Part shown: positions 54,687 through 63,465 of the stretch, piece by piece
Numbering within the stretch: position 1 is the first letter of the stretch
Layout of the letters: the number at the start of each line of letters is the position of its first letter
Origin: Cryobacterium flavum
GTDB taxonomy: Bacteria > Actinomycetota > Actinomycetes > Actinomycetales > Microbacteriaceae
Reading direction: 5' to 3'
DNA: 64,000 nucleotides
Assembly (NCBI RefSeq): GCF_900103805.1
Contig: NZ_FNIB01000001.1
Coordinates: forward strand, 124,001-188,000
The notes under the pieces: model-generated
Database searches by the model: none
What the model was told of the DNA's origin: nothing
What the model saw: only the letters and a program-made list of their open reading frames with translations
Translations under genes and position numbers: made by a program

Positions 54687-54962
54687 ATGCAGAGCTACCG
54701 GTTGACGATCAATGATGACTGGTTTTACCTGTCGAACGAGTACAACATCGCAGATTTGAAGGCAACCCTGGCCTCCGCCGTGCATAGCGGCGGTGGCTTC
54801 GTGGACATCGTCAGCTCCGTGCAAGCGCAGGTGTCCCTGCTGATCACTGCTTGTTCGGTGGTGAAACTTGAGACCATTGCCGAAGAAGACCTGCCCGACG
54901 CCGACTTAGGGTCATCGATCGTCGGACCGACTTATATCGATGAAGACTATTGGCTCGACTGA
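54687..54962 (+). CDS. Small acidic hypothetical protein
   Basis: About 91 aa, beginning MQSYRLTINDDWFYLSNEYN, then a helix of ALASAVHSGG type and an acidic C-terminus ending DEDYWLD. No family recognised. The acidic tail with aromatic residues suggests binding to a basic partner. An in-frame ATG four codons upstream (54675) is an alternative start. It lies ahead of a stress membrane protein gene and has a plausible promoter. Confidence 0.55.
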   Translation: MQSYRLTINDDWFYLSNEYNIADLKATLASAVHSGGGFVDIVSSVQAQVSLLITACSVVKLETIAEEDLPDADLGSSIVGPTYIDEDYWLD

Positions 54963-55141
54963 GCGTTTCACGACGGCACACGCAGAATTCGCTGACCTGC
55001 AGCCACTGTTCGGGATTAACGTCAAATCGGCGATTTTGCGCCATTGACGAGAAGCAGGCACCTGAGTACGTTCACGCGAACAGCGCACCTGCATTGCGCC
55101 CGCACACCCACTGACAGCACGACTGACTGAAAGGTAGTCTC

Positions 55142-55405
55142 ATGAGTTTCCTTGGATTCCTTCTGCTCGGCCTCATCGCCGGCGCCATCGCGAAGGCAAT
55201 CCTGCCCGGTCGCCAGGGCGGAGGCTGGTTCATCACCCTGTTACTCGGCGTGGTCGGCGCATTCCTGGGCGGCTGGCTCGGCGGACTCCTGTTCAACGTG
55301 AACCTGGGCGATTTCTTCTCCCTGACCACGTGGATTCTCGCCATCGTAGGATCGCTCATTGTTCTTCTCATCTACGGGGCGATCACGAGCCGGCGCAAAG
55401 CCTGA
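55142..55405 (+). CDS. GlsB/YeaQ/YmgE-family stress membrane protein
   Basis: 87 aa, three hydrophobic helices. FLLLGLIAGAIAKAILPGRQGGG at the N-terminus (LIAGAIAKAI...GG) is the family signature; the second helix ends GGWLGGLLFNVNLGDF. Members respond to osmotic or acid stress; mechanism unknown. AAAGGTAGTC precedes the ATG. Two hairpins follow. Confidence 0.87.
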   Translation: MSFLGFLLLGLIAGAIAKAILPGRQGGGWFITLLLGVVGAFLGGWLGGLLFNVNLGDFFSLTTWILAIVGSLIVLLIYGAITSRRKA

Positions 55406-55412
55406 CCCAGTC

Positions 55413-55430
55413 CGCCGCCGAAAGGCGGCG
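55413..55430. terminator. GAAA tetraloop hairpin after the GlsB-family gene
   Basis: CGCCGCC-GAAA-GGCGGCG, a 7-bp GC stem with a GNRA tetraloop, eight bases past the stop. No T-run directly after it; the stronger terminator is the next hairpin. Confidence 0.55.
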
Positions 55431-55438
55431 CTCCACCC

Positions 55439-55469
55439 AGTGCGGCGCCCAGTTTTTGGGTGCCGCACT
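55439..55469 (+). terminator. Rho-independent terminator
   Basis: A 13-base arm AGTGCGGCGCCCA pairs with TGGGTGCCGCACT (one G-T pair), loop GTTTT, followed by GTTTTG. Ends the GlsB-family transcript. Confidence 0.75.
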
Positions 55470-55609
55470 GTTTTGTGCCGACCTTGTTACACGTGTCCAC
55501 ACCCATTTGGGGATATCGGGGCCACAATTAGTACCAATCCGAAGCGGATGGAGCTCCGAACACATAGCAACCACGGGTTAACCCGTGAATCACATAGGAG
55601 GCACCTGAA

Positions 55610-56020
55610 ATGCGCACATCACCCAATCGTCTGATCGCAACCATCTTCGGCGCGGTCTACGTTCTCGTCGGACTTCTTGGCTTTGCCGTCACTGGCAGTG
55701 TCGGCTTCATCGCCACCCAGGGCGGACTACTCCTCGGCATCTTCGAGGTCAACCCGTTGCACAACGTTGCGCACCTTTTGATCGGTGCCGCCCTACTCAT
55801 TGCCGGCCTCTCCAACGCCATGGCAGCCAAGGCCACCAACACCACTATCGGTGCCGTCTACCTGCTCCTTGGTATTGTCGGGTTCTTCATCGCGAGCACC
55901 TCGTTGAACATCCTGGCGCTTAACACCGCCGACCACTTCCTGCACCTCGCCAGCGCGATCGTGCTTCTGGGTGTCGGCCTCACCGCCGATAAGACGGTTC
56001 GCACCCACGCCACGGCCTGA
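55610..56020 (+). CDS. DUF4383 membrane protein
   Basis: 136 aa with four helices. N-terminal RLIATIFGAVYVLVGLLGFA and the NPLHNVAHLLIGAALL segment in the loop and second helix match DUF4383. Common in actinobacteria, function unknown; often near stress genes. GGAGG lies nine bases upstream. Co-oriented with the next gene 48 bases downstream. Confidence 0.82.
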   Translation: MRTSPNRLIATIFGAVYVLVGLLGFAVTGSVGFIATQGGLLLGIFEVNPLHNVAHLLIGAALLIAGLSNAMAAKATNTTIGAVYLLLGIVGFFIASTSLNILALNTADHFLHLASAIVLLGVGLTADKTVRTHATA

Positions 56021-56068
56021 CAACCGGCAACACTCCATCCCTTCGCAGCAGATCATCCAAGGAGCATC

Positions 56069-56656
56069 ATGTCCGCGGTCATTCGCACCTGGCTCGGCTT
56101 CGCCGCTCTCGGCGCCGCTCTGATCCATCTGGCCGTGGGCGTAACGGCTCCGTTTCCCCTGTCGGTTCTTCTGGTCGGGTTCGGCATCGCTGAACTCGGC
56201 TGGGGAATCGCCACCCTCGCCACCGGCCGTGTCCTCACGCCGCGCATCGTCGTCGGTGCGGCCCTCATCCCGGTCTTCATCTGGGGCGTGACGGCCGCGC
56301 TCGGCAGCGGACTCGGCGTCACAAGCGCCCAGACCGGTCTGCCGCTGTACCCGATGGTCGTGGCGTCACTATTCAACATTTTCCTGGCCGCAACGGTGGC
56401 CATCGCCCTGCGGCGCGCACCGAACGAAATCCCTACGGCCGTCGGTGCCGCCTCGCCCGGCACGTTAACACCCGGCTCACCAACACCAGGCGGCTGGCGT
56501 TTTCTCACCGGACTAGTCGTCGGAGGATTTCTGCTCTCGGCGCTCACCACCCCGGCCCTCGCCGCAACCGAGGTCGGCTCGCACGCGGTGCCCCATGGTT
56601 CCCACGGGGTTACCGAGTTGATCGTGCCGGACTCGGGCGGCCACGGGTCACACTAG
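56069..56656 (+). CDS. Hypothetical membrane protein with His-rich tail
   Basis: 195 aa with four to five helices, starting with a hydrophobic segment. A Pro/Gly-rich loop (TLTPGSPTPGG) separates the last helix, and the C-terminus has HAVPHGSHGVTE and HGSH, a possible metal-binding tail. No family recognised; similar to the product-unknown partner of DUF4383 genes. Confidence 0.65.
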   Translation: MSAVIRTWLGFAALGAALIHLAVGVTAPFPLSVLLVGFGIAELGWGIATLATGRVLTPRIVVGAALIPVFIWGVTAALGSGLGVTSAQTGLPLYPMVVASLFNIFLAATVAIALRRAPNEIPTAVGAASPGTLTPGSPTPGGWRFLTGLVVGGFLLSALTTPALAATEVGSHAVPHGSHGVTELIVPDSGGHGSH

Positions 56657-56699
56657 GTTCCTCGCAGAGAAGTGAAACGGGCCCCGCCGGGCAGCAGTG

Positions 56700-58055
56700 T
56701 CAGGCGGGCAGCCCGGTTTCCGGGTCGGTCGATGCCGATCCCGACACACCCAGTCCGGCCAGGTCGGCCACCGGCGGTACCACCTCAATGTTCATGAATC
56801 GCTTCACGTTCTCGTCGACGATGATGTCGCTCGGCCGCAACGGGCGGGTCAGGTACAGCCCGTCCAGACTGGTCAGCCGGCTCAATGCCACATAGGTCTG
56901 GCCAGGGCTGAACACCCGGGCACCGAGATCCACAATGGCTCGCTCGTACGTCGCACCCTGCGATTTGTGAATCGTGACCGCCCAGGCCAACCGCAGCGGA
57001 AACTGCGTGAATTCAGCCACGACATCCCGACTCAGCTTTTTGGTCGCGGCGTTGTAGGTGTACTTGTACTTCTCCCATACGGTCGGCTCGACCTCGTGCA
57101 CGTCACCGTCGATATCGACGAACACCGTCGAGGTAACCTTGGTCACCGTGCCAATGCTGCCGTTCACCCAGCGCGGGCCTCCATCGAGCGGTGAATCGTT
57201 GCGCAGAAACATCACCTGCGCTCCCACCTTGAGCTCGAGCACCTCGTCGGCCGGAAACTGCTTGCCGCCGAAATCCCCGGTGATGTCAGCCTTCGCGGTG
57301 AGTGATTTGCCCGACAGCTTCTTCAAAGCGGATGCGTTGATGCGGTTCACAGCGTCGTTGCGGGTCGCCAGGGTGATCAGGCCCTCGCTCGGCGGCGTTC
57401 GTGCTCCCGCACCATTCAGGGCACCACCGATCTCGGGAGTGACCTGGCCGTGCCGTACAGCGTTGAGCATCAGCTTGAAGTCATTGTCGCGCTGGCGATG
57501 AATCTCGGTGAGCTCGAAGATACGCAACTCCGCGTCACGCCAGACCTTCGCATCGAAGAACCACATCGACCGATAGTGGTCGGCGAAATAGGCGCGCTCG
57601 TCGGGGCCGCCCGGCACCGGGGCGAGCTGGTACGGGTCGCCGAACAGCACGATCTGCACCCCGCCGAACACGTCGAATGGCCGCTGCCTGGCCTGGCGCA
57701 GGCTGCGGTCGATCGCGTCCATGAGGTCGGCGTTGACCATCGAAACCTCGTCGATCACGAGGGTGTCGATGGTGTTCAGGAGCTTGCGCACCTGGTCGTT
57801 CTGGTCGATCGGACTGTCAGCGATCACGCCGATCGGCAGGCGAAAGAGCGAGTGAATGGTCTGGCCGCCCACGTTCAGCGCGGCGACGCCGGTGGGCGCG
57901 GCGATCACGATCTGTTTGCTGGTGTTCCACGACAGGTGGTTCAGCAGCGTGGACTTACCCGTTCCGGCCCGGCCGGTGACGAACACGTTCTGCTTGGTGC
58001 CCTCGATTGCCGCGAAAACCAGCGCCTGTTCACGGCTGAGCGGAATCTCTGACAC
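56700..58055 (-). CDS. PIF1/RecD-like superfamily 1 helicase
   Basis: About 451 aa from GTG 58055. Walker A VTGRAGTGKSTLLNHL (about 25), motif II TLVIDEVSMV, motif III LFGDPYQLAPV, and the C-terminal IHKSQGATYERAIVDLG and VALSRLTSLDGLYL motifs characterise bacterial PIF1-type 5'-3' helicases. The start is chosen because the upstream frame is long but lacks similarity, and GAGAG lies seven bases before. Probably unwinds DNA, for example at G-quadruplexes. Confidence 0.87.
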   Translation of the reverse strand: MSEIPLSREQALVFAAIEGTKQNVFVTGRAGTGKSTLLNHLSWNTSKQIVIAAPTGVAALNVGGQTIHSLFRLPIGVIADSPIDQNDQVRKLLNTIDTLVIDEVSMVNADLMDAIDRSLRQARQRPFDVFGGVQIVLFGDPYQLAPVPGGPDERAYFADHYRSMWFFDAKVWRDAELRIFELTEIHRQRDNDFKLMLNAVRHGQVTPEIGGALNGAGARTPPSEGLITLATRNDAVNRINASALKKLSGKSLTAKADITGDFGGKQFPADEVLELKVGAQVMFLRNDSPLDGGPRWVNGSIGTVTKVTSTVFVDIDGDVHEVEPTVWEKYKYTYNAATKKLSRDVVAEFTQFPLRLAWAVTIHKSQGATYERAIVDLGARVFSPGQTYVALSRLTSLDGLYLTRPLRPSDIIVDENVKRFMNIEVVPPVADLAGLGVSGSASTDPETGLPA

Positions 58056-58176
58056 GGCACACTCTCTCTGACAGCCAAATGCTGCACAAGACCAGTGCAG
58101 GGGACATCCCACTGTAACCGCCCAGCCCGCACTGGCGCGAGATGGCGCGTGGCCGACTGGCCGACCCACCTCCCCA

Positions 58177-58182
58177 TACAAT
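58177..58182 (+). promoter_or_regulatory. -10 box TACAAT of the exported protein gene (leaderless)
   Basis: TACAAT, six bases, GTG at 58189. Confidence 0.5.
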
Positions 58183-58188
58183 ATTCAA

Positions 58189-59271
58189 GTGACCATTCCC
58201 GCCGAACAGCATCGGGCGAGCGGGCGCCGCGGCAGTATGCTCCGGGCCGTTCTCGCCATCGTGGTGGTCGCCGGGCTGCTCGCGGCCGGTGTCGCCGGCA
58301 CCATCAGTGCCCTCAATCGCACGGTGTACAGCGCCGGCGGCTTTGTAGAGCAGTACCTCGACGCCCTCGCCCGCGGCGACACCGTCGGAGCCCTCGCCCT
58401 CGGCGGCGTCATGCCCGGCACGGCCGATCTCGCGGCCTGGGGGCTGACCAACGAGGTCGCGAAGGATCTGCCGGAGACGCTGCTGCGGGCATCCGTTTTG
58501 GGCGGTCTTGACAATATCGAACTCGCCAGCACGACCGACACACTCGCCACCGACGACGGAACCGCCCAGACCGTGGTGTTCGACTTTGACCTGAACGGCA
58601 CCGCGTCGAGCATGGTGTTCACCGTCGAGCGGGCGGGCACCTTCGGCGGTGTTTTCAACGCCTGGGCTTTCAGCACCAGCCCCCTCGCCGTACTGCAGGT
58701 CTCTGTACTGCACGAACGGTCGTTCACGGTCAACGGCCTCACCCTCGATACGCGCGCCCACAGCGCAGCGGATGCCCCCGCCACGTTCTCCACGTCCGCC
58801 GCGTATCTCGCCTTCGCTCCGAACCGCTACACCTTCGAACACGAGTCGGCCATGCTGACCGCCGAGAAGGCCACCGTGCGCGCGACGGTGGCCGGTCCCA
58901 CCGCCGTCGAGGTCAACGCCTTGCCGAACGAGGCTATGGTGGGCCAGGTGCAGTCGGAGTTGAACAAGTTCCTCGACGACTGCGCCACCCAGACGGTGCT
59001 GCAACCGACCAGCTGCCCGTGGGGCATCACCATCGACGACCGCATTGAGAGCACTCCGGCCTGGTCGATCACCGCGTACCCCACCGTCGCGCTCACGCCC
59101 GGCGAGCTGTCGTTTGAAATGGGTGCCACCCCCGGGCAGGCCCATATCGTGGTCGACGTGCAGTCACTGTTCGACGGCGACGTCAGCACCCGCGACGAAG
59201 ACGTACCGTTCACGATGGGGCTCAGCGTGGTCGTGCAGCCGAGCGGCGCCCTCGCCATCCAGCTGCACTAG
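58189..59271 (+). CDS. Hypothetical membrane-anchored secreted protein
   Basis: 360 aa with one N-terminal helix (about 17-39) and an extracytoplasmic domain of about 315 residues. No family recognised with certainty. The repeated short-strand/turn pattern and a DDCATQTVLQPTSCPWG segment (two cysteines, likely disulfide) suggest a two-domain NTF2-like or carrier-like fold. Starts with GTG from a leaderless promoter. Divergent from the helicase. Confidence 0.7.
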   Translation: MTIPAEQHRASGRRGSMLRAVLAIVVVAGLLAAGVAGTISALNRTVYSAGGFVEQYLDALARGDTVGALALGGVMPGTADLAAWGLTNEVAKDLPETLLRASVLGGLDNIELASTTDTLATDDGTAQTVVFDFDLNGTASSMVFTVERAGTFGGVFNAWAFSTSPLAVLQVSVLHERSFTVNGLTLDTRAHSAADAPATFSTSAAYLAFAPNRYTFEHESAMLTAEKATVRATVAGPTAVEVNALPNEAMVGQVQSELNKFLDDCATQTVLQPTSCPWGITIDDRIESTPAWSITAYPTVALTPGELSFEMGATPGQAHIVVDVQSLFDGDVSTRDEDVPFTMGLSVVVQPSGALAIQLH

Positions 59272-59277
59272 GCCCGG

Positions 59278-61269
59278 CTAGTTGCTCGGGGTCTGAGCGT
59301 CGCGCTGGGCGATACGGGCCAGGTTCGCGTTGTAGGCGATCAGCTCGGCGTCCTCGTTGCGGTCGGCCTTGCGGTCCAGCCGCTTGGTGACCTTGGTGTC
59401 ATCGCGGCTCCACATGACGGCCACGACGACGGCGAGCACGAAGGTGGGCAGTTCGCCGATTCCCCAGGCGACGCCGCCGCCCATCTGCTGGTCGGCGATG
59501 GCCGAAAGCCCCCAGGTGCGACCCATGGCGCCGTACCAGTCGGCCAGGAGCAGCCCGGTGCCGCTCATCAGGGCGAGGCCGAAGAAGGCGTGGAAGGCCA
59601 TGGTCACGAGCAGCAGCAGCAGACGGAAGGCGTAGGGCAGCCGGTACGGCACCGGGTCGATGCCGATCAGGGACTGCACGAACAGGTAGCCGGTGATGAG
59701 AAAGTGCACGATCATCCACTGGTGGCCGATGTGGTCCGTGGTCGCCCAGCTGAAGATCGAGGTGTAGTAGAACACCCAGAGCGAGACCCCGAACAGTATG
59801 GCGGCGACGATCGGATTGGCGACGATGCCGGCGAAGCGGGAGTGCACCGCGGTGAGGATCCACTCGCGGGCGCCACGACTTCCATCCTGCCGTTTGGCGA
59901 TGGCCCGCGCGGCGAGCGTCACCGGGGCGCCCGGCACGAGCATCAGGGGTACGAGCATGGTCAGCATCATGTGCATGAGCATGTGGGTGGAGAACAGGTA
60001 CTTCTCATAGACGTTCACGCCACCGTTGGTGATGTAGAACAGGGTGAGCATGCCGAGAATCCAGAGCACGCTGCGGTAGATCGGCCAGGCGTCACCGCGA
60101 CGATGCAGTCGGCAGACTCCGGCGAGGTAGAAGAAGATGCCGAAGGCACAGAACAGAATCCAGGCGAGGTCGAAGTTCCACTCGGTGAAGTAGCGCGAGA
60201 AGGTCAGCTCGGGCGGCAGCAGTTCACCGGTCAGAATCTGCGCCGGCGTCGACTGGGGAATCTCCGTTGCGACCACCTGGGCGACCGGAGTGGCCGTGCG
60301 GGCGAGGGCTGCGGCGACACCGGAGGCGAGGCCCATGAAACCGAGCTCGGTCACGACCAGCCACCAGAACCACGGGCTGCGCGCCGGTCCCGAGCGCTGC
60401 ATCCGCTTGATGAAGAATTGGCGGTGCAGAATGCCGAAGCCACCGAGGGCGATGAGGGCGGTGACCTTGACCAGCACGAGAATACCGTAGGGGCTCGACA
60501 GGTTGTCCCAGCTGCCGATGCGCAGCTCGGCGCTGACGTAGCCCGACGCAGCCACGACGATGAAGGAGATCAGCGCGAGCGAAGAATACCGCCCAACCAC
60601 CGAGCGGATGCGTTCGCCGTCCAGTTGGGTGCGCAGCACGATGATGGTGAGCAGGCCGCCCAACCAGATCGCCGCGAAGACGAGGTGCAGGCCGAGGGCG
60701 GTGATAGCGGCGTTGTGCCCGGCAGCGCCCGCGGAGTGCCCCTGCTGGGCCATGGGTAGCAGCGAGGTGAGAGCCAGCACGGTCACGAAGACCAACGCGG
60801 TCTGGTTGCGCACGGCGAAGCACAGCACCGTGACGCCGGCGGCGATCAGTGTGGTGGCGAGCCAGGCCTGCCCCAGTTCGATCTGGCTGAAGAATTGGCC
60901 GACCGTGGCGCTGAACTGATCGCTGATTCCGAAGGGCACGTTGGTGACCTGCAGAAAGGTCAGAAAGCCCGTGACAGCGGATGCGACGGCGAACACGGCC
61001 GCCGACGCCGCGGCGAAGTCCAGGGCGGTGCCGAACTCGCGTTCCTTGGGGCTGAGCGCGAAGAGAGTGAGCACGAGGGCACCGATCGTGCCGGCCGCCG
61101 CGAGGTTGACCACGAGCTTGGCGATGGGGAGCCCCCAGCGCACCACCGGTCCCGGGTCGGCCAGTAGCTGGGCCGAAGCTCCGCCGCCATAGGCCAGGGC
61201 AACAAGGGTGGACAACACAGCGACCAGCAGCAGGGCTGCCGGTCCGAGAACGCGGACGAGACGGGGCAC
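59278..61269 (-). CDS. CopD-CtaG fusion: copper import and cytochrome c oxidase assembly
   Basis: 663 aa. The N-terminal half has a CopD-type membrane domain, with GHSAGAAGHNAAITALGLHL near residue 175 and further helices; the C-terminal half is CtaG/caa3-type: YFTEWNFDLAWILF, FSTHMLMHMMLTMLVPLML, DHIGHQWMIVHF. The clustered His in SxHMLMHM and GHQ are likely copper ligands. The fused form supplies copper to cytochrome c oxidase in actinobacteria. Starts with GTG from a leaderless promoter. Confidence 0.88.
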   Translation of the reverse strand: MPRLVRVLGPAALLLVAVLSTLVALAYGGGASAQLLADPGPVVRWGLPIAKLVVNLAAAGTIGALVLTLFALSPKEREFGTALDFAAASAAVFAVASAVTGFLTFLQVTNVPFGISDQFSATVGQFFSQIELGQAWLATTLIAAGVTVLCFAVRNQTALVFVTVLALTSLLPMAQQGHSAGAAGHNAAITALGLHLVFAAIWLGGLLTIIVLRTQLDGERIRSVVGRYSSLALISFIVVAASGYVSAELRIGSWDNLSSPYGILVLVKVTALIALGGFGILHRQFFIKRMQRSGPARSPWFWWLVVTELGFMGLASGVAAALARTATPVAQVVATEIPQSTPAQILTGELLPPELTFSRYFTEWNFDLAWILFCAFGIFFYLAGVCRLHRRGDAWPIYRSVLWILGMLTLFYITNGGVNVYEKYLFSTHMLMHMMLTMLVPLMLVPGAPVTLAARAIAKRQDGSRGAREWILTAVHSRFAGIVANPIVAAILFGVSLWVFYYTSIFSWATTDHIGHQWMIVHFLITGYLFVQSLIGIDPVPYRLPYAFRLLLLLVTMAFHAFFGLALMSGTGLLLADWYGAMGRTWGLSAIADQQMGGGVAWGIGELPTFVLAVVVAVMWSRDDTKVTKRLDRKADRNEDAELIAYNANLARIAQRDAQTPSN

Positions 61270-61275
61270 CTGCCC

Positions 61276-61281
61276 AGCTTA
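61276..61281 (-). promoter_or_regulatory. -10 box TAAGCT of the CopD-CtaG gene (leaderless)
   Basis: On the minus strand TAAGCT, six bases, GTG at 61269. Confidence 0.45.
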
Positions 61282-61335
61282 TTCGCCCGACCCTGGGCAT
61301 CCGTCGCGCCTGGTGCGTTCATGGGCAGCAACGAG

Positions 61336-61412
61336 GACGCCGAGCGGTGAGTTTGCCGCTCATCTTGGGTCGAAACTCACGGCTCGGCGTCGGTAACTCA
61401 CAGCTCGGCGTC
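61336..61412. repeat. Inverted repeat with an extra tandem copy of one arm
   Basis: A 19-base arm (61336-61354) and its complement (61373-61391), one G-G mismatch, 18-base loop. A second, slightly altered copy of the right arm follows (61395-61412). It lies in the gap between the CopD-CtaG start and the HU terminator. Confidence 0.7.
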
Positions 61413-61473
61413 AGAAGAGTGCCCGGGGACCCAGGCAGCCACCCGAACACGCGAAACGGATGCCACGGGCCTG

Positions 61474-61504
61474 AAAAAGGGGCGCCGACCGTAGTCGACG
61501 CCCC
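61474..61504 (-). terminator. Rho-independent terminator of the HU gene
   Basis: Stem of 11 of 12 pairs (61479-61489 with 61494-61504), 4-base loop, followed on the minus strand by TTTTT. Lies 17 bases past the HU stop. Confidence 0.85.
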
Positions 61505-61520
61505 TTCTCTACAGCAAAAG

Positions 61521-61808
61521 CTACTTGGCGGCAGCCTTGAGCTTGCTTCCGGCGGTCAGCTTGACGCGGTGGCCGGCAGCGATGGCGATCTCTTCGCCGG
61601 TCTGCGGGTTGCGGCCGGTGCGAGCAGCGGTTGCGGTGCGCTCGACGCCCAACCATCCCGGGATGGTGACCTTGCCATCAGCGGCAACGGTCTCGGCCAG
61701 GGTTGCAAAGAATGCGTTCAGAACGCCGTCAACGGCGGCCTGGCTCTGTCCGGAGTCAGCGGCAACCTTGGCAACGAGCTCGGTCTTGTTCAGCGACTTG
61801 TCAGCCAT
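61521..61808 (-). CDS. hup: HU-family nucleoid protein
   Basis: 95 aa. Classic HU: MADKSLNKTELVAKVAADSG, two helices, then GRNPQTGEEIAIAAGHRVKL with the DNA-intercalating arm (the RNPxTG motif) and a basic C-terminus. Unlike mycobacterial HupB there is no long lysine-rich tail. GAGGAGG precedes the ATG. Ends at a strong terminator. Confidence 0.95.
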   Translation of the reverse strand: MADKSLNKTELVAKVAADSGQSQAAVDGVLNAFFATLAETVAADGKVTIPGWLGVERTATAARTGRNPQTGEEIAIAAGHRVKLTAGSKLKAAAK

Positions 61809-62023
61809 TGAGTGTCCTCCTCGGACCTTCGTCTGTATAAACAGCGATATTCGTAATACGGATGCTCCTCGAGAGAGAAGCCCCGTTGGTCGGTTCGACC
61901 GAGTTGAAATCTAGCATTGATCCGCCAAAATCCCCGGATTTACGGCGATTTCCGACCATTTCAGGGCAGTTTCACCCTCTCGAGCACTCGATTTTCGCTC
62001 TCCGCGAAACATCCGCGAACACA

Positions 62024-62058
62024 AAACGGGATGCCGACAATAAGTCGACATCCCGTTT
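62024..62058 (-). terminator. Terminator of the rpmB-rpmG-rpsN operon
   Basis: Arms AAACGGGATG and CATCCCGTTT, a C/A mismatch, then CGAC/GTCG around a 5-base loop. On the minus strand the stem ends in GTTTT. The 300-base gap between the HU start and rpsN otherwise holds the HU promoter region (not placed) and one CGGATGC motif at 61859. Confidence 0.75.
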
Positions 62059-62108
62059 GGATGATTCAGAGGCCGTCGAAGACAAGCTTCAGCGGCTGCC
62101 AGCAGAAG

Positions 62109-62414
62109 TTACCAGCTGGACTTGGTGATGCCGGGCAGCTCGCCGCGGTGCGCCATGTCGCGAAAACGAACGCGCGAGATGCCGAACTTGGAGAGGTGGC
62201 CACGGGGACGACCGTCAACGGCGTCACGGTTGCGCAGGCGCACCGGGCTCGCGTTGCGCGGCAGCTTCTGCAGGCCCTTGCGAGCGGCTTCACGCGACTC
62301 GTCGGTGCCGGCCGGGTCGACCAGGGCCTTCTTGAGCTCAAGGCGCTTGACGGCGTACCGCTCAACGATGACCTTGCGCTGGTTGTTCTTGGCAATCATG
62401 CTCTTCTTCGCCAT
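62109..62414 (-). CDS. rpsN: 30S ribosomal protein S14, zinc-free long form
   Basis: 101 aa: [20 protein letters not shown] start, [21 protein letters not shown] and the C-terminal [11 protein letters not shown]. The long form lacks the CxxC zinc ribbon of the short S14, so it needs no zinc. Last gene of rpmB-rpmG-rpsN, starting two bases after rpmG. Confidence 0.95.
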   Translation of the reverse strand: MAKKSMIAKNNQRKVIVERYAVKRLELKKALVDPAGTDESREAARKGLQKLPRNASPVRLRNRDAVDGRPRGHLSKFGISRVRFRDMAHRGELPGITKSSW

Positions 62415-62416
62415 GT

Positions 62417-62584
62417 TTAGCGCTCCTCACGGAAGTCAACGTGCTTACGGATGACCGGGTCGTACTTCTTGAGTACCAGACGGTCGGGGTCGTTACGGCG
62501 GTTCTTCTTGGTCACATAGGTGTAACCGGTTCCAGCCGTGGAACGAAGCTTGATGATCGGACGTACGTCATGAGCCTTAGCCAT
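62417..62584 (-). CDS. rpmG: 50S ribosomal protein L33, zinc-free form
   Basis: 55 aa: begins [16 protein letters not shown], contains [20 protein letters not shown] and ends VDFREER. The two CxxC pairs of zinc-binding L33 are missing. The start shares one base with the rpmB stop (TAATG). Confidence 0.95.
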   Translation of the reverse strand: MAKAHDVRPIIKLRSTAGTGYTYVTKKNRRNDPDRLVLKKYDPVIRKHVDFREER

Positions 62585-62820
62585 TAGATCTTCACCCCAC
62601 GAGCGAGAACGTCCTTGACGACGCTCTCGATACCACGAGCATCAATGACCTTGATGCCCTTTGCGGACAAGGTCAGTGTGACCTTGCGACGAAGCGACGG
62701 CACGTAGTACGTCTTCTTCTGAACGTTCGGGTCGAAACGACGCTTGGTGCGTCGGTGCGAGTGCGAAATGTTGTGTCCGAAGCCGGGAACAGCTCCGGTC
62801 ACCTGGCATACAGATGCCAT
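62584..62820 (-). CDS. rpmB: 50S ribosomal protein L28, zinc-free form
   Basis: 78 aa: [20 protein letters not shown] with the [14 protein letters not shown] motif and C-terminal [11 protein letters not shown]. The single Cys is not in a CxxC zinc site. GGAGG lies six bases before the ATG; an in-frame extension upstream is not needed. First gene of the zinc-free cluster. Confidence 0.95.
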   Translation of the reverse strand: MASVCQVTGAVPGFGHNISHSHRRTKRRFDPNVQKKTYYVPSLRRKVTLTLSAKGIKVIDARGIESVVKDVLARGVKI

Positions 62821-62926
62821 TGTTACCTCCATTACCGAAGAGCGAATGCTCTTCCCAAGATCCCTTGTCGACGGGCAGAACCACATCAGCTCCGAGCAAA
62901 CTCAGAACCGGGGGAGAATCGCCCGC

Positions 62927-62957
62927 AATGTACGCACACAGGCGTAGCAGCTGTCAA
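62927..62957 (-). promoter_or_regulatory. Putative promoter of the rpmB operon
   Basis: On the minus strand TTGACA (62957-62952), a 19-base spacer and TACATT (62932-62927), about 100 bases before the rpmB start. I find no convincing Zur box in the leader. Confidence 0.4.
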
Positions 62958-62996
62958 CGCTACTAGATTCCCGCACCTCTCGCAAACTGAACTGGC

Positions 62997-63056
62997 CGCG
63001 AGGCGGGTGAAGTGTTGCTTCAGCGAGGTCGAAGCAACACTGCACCCGCTTTCGCG
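62997..63056 (-). terminator. Hairpin terminator after zur
   Basis: A 60-base hairpin with 19-base arms (63003-63021 and 63031-63049, one mismatch) extended by CGCGAG/TTCGCG. It starts about eight bases past the zur stop and matches the hairpin after clpB in sequence. Confidence 0.65.
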
Positions 63057-63063
63057 AAACGGT

Positions 63064-63465
63064 TCAAGCGGATGCTGCGGCCTTGGCCGTGCAGGCGGCG
63101 CACAGCCCGAAGACGTCCACGACGTGGGCGGCTTGGGTGAACCCGTTCTGGGCGGCGACGTCTTTGGCCCACCGCTCGACGGCATCCGCTTCGATCTCCA
63201 CCGTGAGGCCGCAGTTGCGGCAGATCAGGTGGTGGTGGTGCAGGTTGGTGCTACAGGCGCGGTACAGGCTCTCGCCCTCCGGCGACTGCAGGGAGTCGGC
63301 GTCACCCTTGACGGCGAGGTCGGCGAGAGCGCGGTAGACCGTGGCTAGGCCGATCGGAGATCCGGTGGCGTGCAGGGCGGAGTGCAGGGCCTGGGCACTG
63401 ACGAAGCCGTCGTTTGCATCGAGGGCGCCCCGTACGGCCTCACGCTGCCAGGTGTTTCGCTTCAT
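63064..63465 (-). CDS. zur: Fur-family zinc uptake regulator Zur
   Basis: 133 aa. Helix-turn-helix region SPIGLATVYRALADLA (about 36-51), then the metal-sensing domain with SLYRACSTNLHHHHLICRNCG: the HHHH and CxxC cluster (about 76-85), and a second CAAC near the C-terminus (structural zinc). Position beside a zinc ABC permease and zinc-free ribosomal genes points to Zur rather than Fur or PerR. Overlaps the znuB stop by four bases, so it is cotranscribed with the transporter. Confidence 0.88.
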   Translation of the reverse strand: MKRNTWQREAVRGALDANDGFVSAQALHSALHATGSPIGLATVYRALADLAVKGDADSLQSPEGESLYRACSTNLHHHHLICRNCGLTVEIEADAVERWAKDVAAQNGFTQAAHVVDVFGLCAACTAKAAASA

